NCBI RefSeq assembly: GCF_900101965.1
Contig: NZ_FNAP01000006.1
Span: 186,001 to 250,000 of the forward strand
Length of the DNA stretch: 64,000 nucleotides
Direction: 5' to 3'
DNA from: Rhodospira trueperi
GTDB taxonomy: Bacteria > Pseudomonadota > Alphaproteobacteria > Rhodospirillales > Rhodospirillaceae
Shown: in pieces, positions 63,024 through 64,000 of the stretch
Position numbering within the stretch: position 1 is the first letter of the stretch
Layout: every line of letters begins with the position of its first letter
Translations under genes and position numbers: made by a program
Notes under the pieces: model-generated
What the model was told of the DNA's origin: nothing
Database searches by the model: none
What the model saw: only the letters and a program-made list of their open reading frames with translations

Positions 63024-63824
63024 TCAAGCCGGTGTGGGCACCAGCAGCGCGGCCACGGCGGCGCTCACATCGGGCTGGCGCATGAAGGATTCGCCGATCA
63101 GGAACCGCCTAGCGCCCGACTCGGCCATGCGCTCCAGGTCGGCGCGGGTGCGCAGACCGCTCTCGCACACCAGATGCCGGTCGGGCGGCACGTTGGGAGC
63201 CAGCGCCTCCGTGGTTGCCAGGTCGGTCATCAGGGTCTTGAGGTTGCGGTTGTTGATCCCGATCAGCGGACACGGCAGGGCCAGCGCGCGGTCTAGTTCG
63301 GCGGCGTCGTGGACCTCCACCAGCGCGTCCATGCCCCAGTCGGTGGCGGCCGCCGCCAACTCGCCGGCCAGCGTGTCGTCCACGGCGGCCATGATGATGA
63401 GGATGGCGTCGGCGCCCATGGCCCGCGCCTCCGTCACCATCCAGGGATCGACCATGAAGTCCTTGCGCAGCACCGGCAGCGCGCAGGCCGCCCGCGCCGC
63501 CCGCAGATAGGCGGGATCGCCCTGGAAGAACGGCGCGTCGGTCAGCACCGACAGGCAGGCCGCGCCCCCGTCCGCGTAGGCGCGGGCCAGCGCCGGCGGG
63601 TCGAAGTCGGGGCGGATCAGCCCGGCGGACGGCGAGGCCTTCTTGATCTCGCAGATCAGGCCGAAGCCACCGGCCTTGACCTTTGCCGTCAGGGCCGCGC
63701 CGAAGGGCCGCACCGGCGAGGCGGCGCGGGCCTCGGCGTCCAGGTCGGCCTGGGAGACGGCGGCCCGCCGGATCGCCATGTCCGCGCGAGTTTGCGCGCA
63801 GATGCGCTCCAGAACGTCGCTCAC
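63024..63824 (-). CDS. trpC: Indole-3-glycerol-phosphate synthase
   Basis: A 266-residue TIM-barrel enzyme forming indole-3-glycerol phosphate in tryptophan synthesis. Catalytic and binding segments seen: [17 protein letters not shown] with the catalytic Lys, [64 protein letters not shown] and [15 protein letters not shown]. The start is GTG at 63824, overlapping the trpD stop (GTGA), so the two genes are translationally coupled. This trpD-trpC order continues upstream outside the window. Confidence 0.97.
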   Translation of the reverse strand: MSDVLERICAQTRADMAIRRAAVSQADLDAEARAASPVRPFGAALTAKVKAGGFGLICEIKKASPSAGLIRPDFDPPALARAYADGGAACLSVLTDAPFFQGDPAYLRAARAACALPVLRKDFMVDPWMVTEARAMGADAILIIMAAVDDTLAGELAAAATDWGMDALVEVHDAAELDRALALPCPLIGINNRNLKTLMTDLATTEALAPNVPPDRHLVCESGLRTRADLERMAESGARRFLIGESFMRQPDVSAAVAALLVPTPA

Positions 63825-64000
63825 GCCTCCGCGTCCTCGACCGGCGGTTCGTGGGTGATGGCGGCCATCTTGGCCAGGGTGGCGCGGGCGGCGCCGCTGT
63901 CGATGGCCTCGGCGGCGCGTTGGGCGCCGTCCTTCAGGGTGTCGACCCGGCCGGCGACGATCAGCGAGGCGGCGGCGTTCATCACCACGATATCGCGGTA
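63821..64000 (-). CDS. trpD: Anthranilate phosphoribosyltransferase, C-terminal part
   Basis: The last 59 codons of trpD, running off the window end. It reads [17 protein letters not shown], then [19 protein letters not shown] and [16 protein letters not shown] before the stop. The segment [10 protein letters not shown] and the [13 protein letters not shown] helix are standard for this enzyme, which transfers phosphoribose from PRPP to anthranilate. Gene order and overlap with trpC support the call. Confidence 0.95.
   Translation of the reverse strand, partial: YRDIVVMNAAASLIVAGRVDTLKDGAQRAAEAIDSGAARATLAKMAAITHEPPVEDAEA

Overview
The window is GC-rich chromosomal DNA of an alphaproteobacterium, most likely a member of the Rhodospirillales. 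The evidence is the high-GC codon use, the alphaproteobacterial families present (MmcB, a CC0125/CC1285-type lipoprotein, a TIGR01459 HAD protein, a short HNH nuclease) and the argD-argF-hslO arrangement. This is inference from gene content; no 16S gene is present. A ProVWX importer and a BCCT-type betaine/choline carrier suggest a salt-exposed, possibly marine, lifestyle. Nearly all genes are housekeeping or envelope genes. I see no prophage, integrase, CRISPR array or intact insertion sequence.

Layout. 1-8.2 kb: the end of ftsY, a membrane diguanylate cyclase, a decayed gene, a GT2-like glycosyltransferase, an ABC-F ATPase, then a tightly packed minus-strand set (DUF952 gene, pyrD, HAD hydrolase). 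8.3-9.8 kb: a non-coding transposon-like element, a toxin-antitoxin-like pair and tRNA-Leu(CAG). 10-18.8 kb: a deacetylase-family enzyme, a DUF4405 membrane protein, an RND efflux pair, a small lipoprotein, an outer-membrane barrel and an isochorismatase-like hydrolase. 18.9-26.2 kb: an EF-G-like GTPase with altered motifs, mmcB, a nuclease-like protein and proVWX. 26.7-31 kb: a PfkB kinase, an HNH nuclease, gluQRS and cobQ. 31.7-36.1 kb: a BCCT carrier, a 53-residue exported protein and three tandem paralogous exported proteins of unknown function. 36.4-40.3 kb: argD, argF, hslO and a Tat-type lipoprotein. 40.3-43.2 kb: an acyl-ACP thioesterase and a two-gene Wzm/Wzt-like polysaccharide exporter. 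43.2-52.6 kb: two SDR enzymes, a BKACE enzyme, ygfZ, three glycosyltransferases, a dihydroorotase and an SRAP protein. 52.5-55.1 kb: two paralogous PAS sensor kinases with identical four-cysteine spacing. 55.6-61.2 kb: tldD, a 59-residue membrane protein, ppk and ppx. 61.4-64 kb: two exported proteins, then trpC and the end of trpD.

Functional groupings: pyrimidine synthesis (pyrD, dihydroorotase), arginine synthesis (argD, argF), tryptophan synthesis (trpD, trpC), polyphosphate metabolism (ppk, ppx), osmoprotection (proVWX, BCCT carrier) and envelope polysaccharide (glycosyltransferases, ABC exporter).

The most unusual content is outside the recognised pathways. Several families of short non-coding inverted-repeat elements are present. 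One family has two copies about 54 kb apart, and one copy has an exact 9-10 bp flanking duplication. Two other elements supply the stop codons of neighbouring genes. Also notable are the toxin-antitoxin-like pair with an apparently leaderless promoter, the tandem four-Cys PAS kinases, the triplicated exported protein family and the EF-G-like protein that lacks the switch-II histidine.
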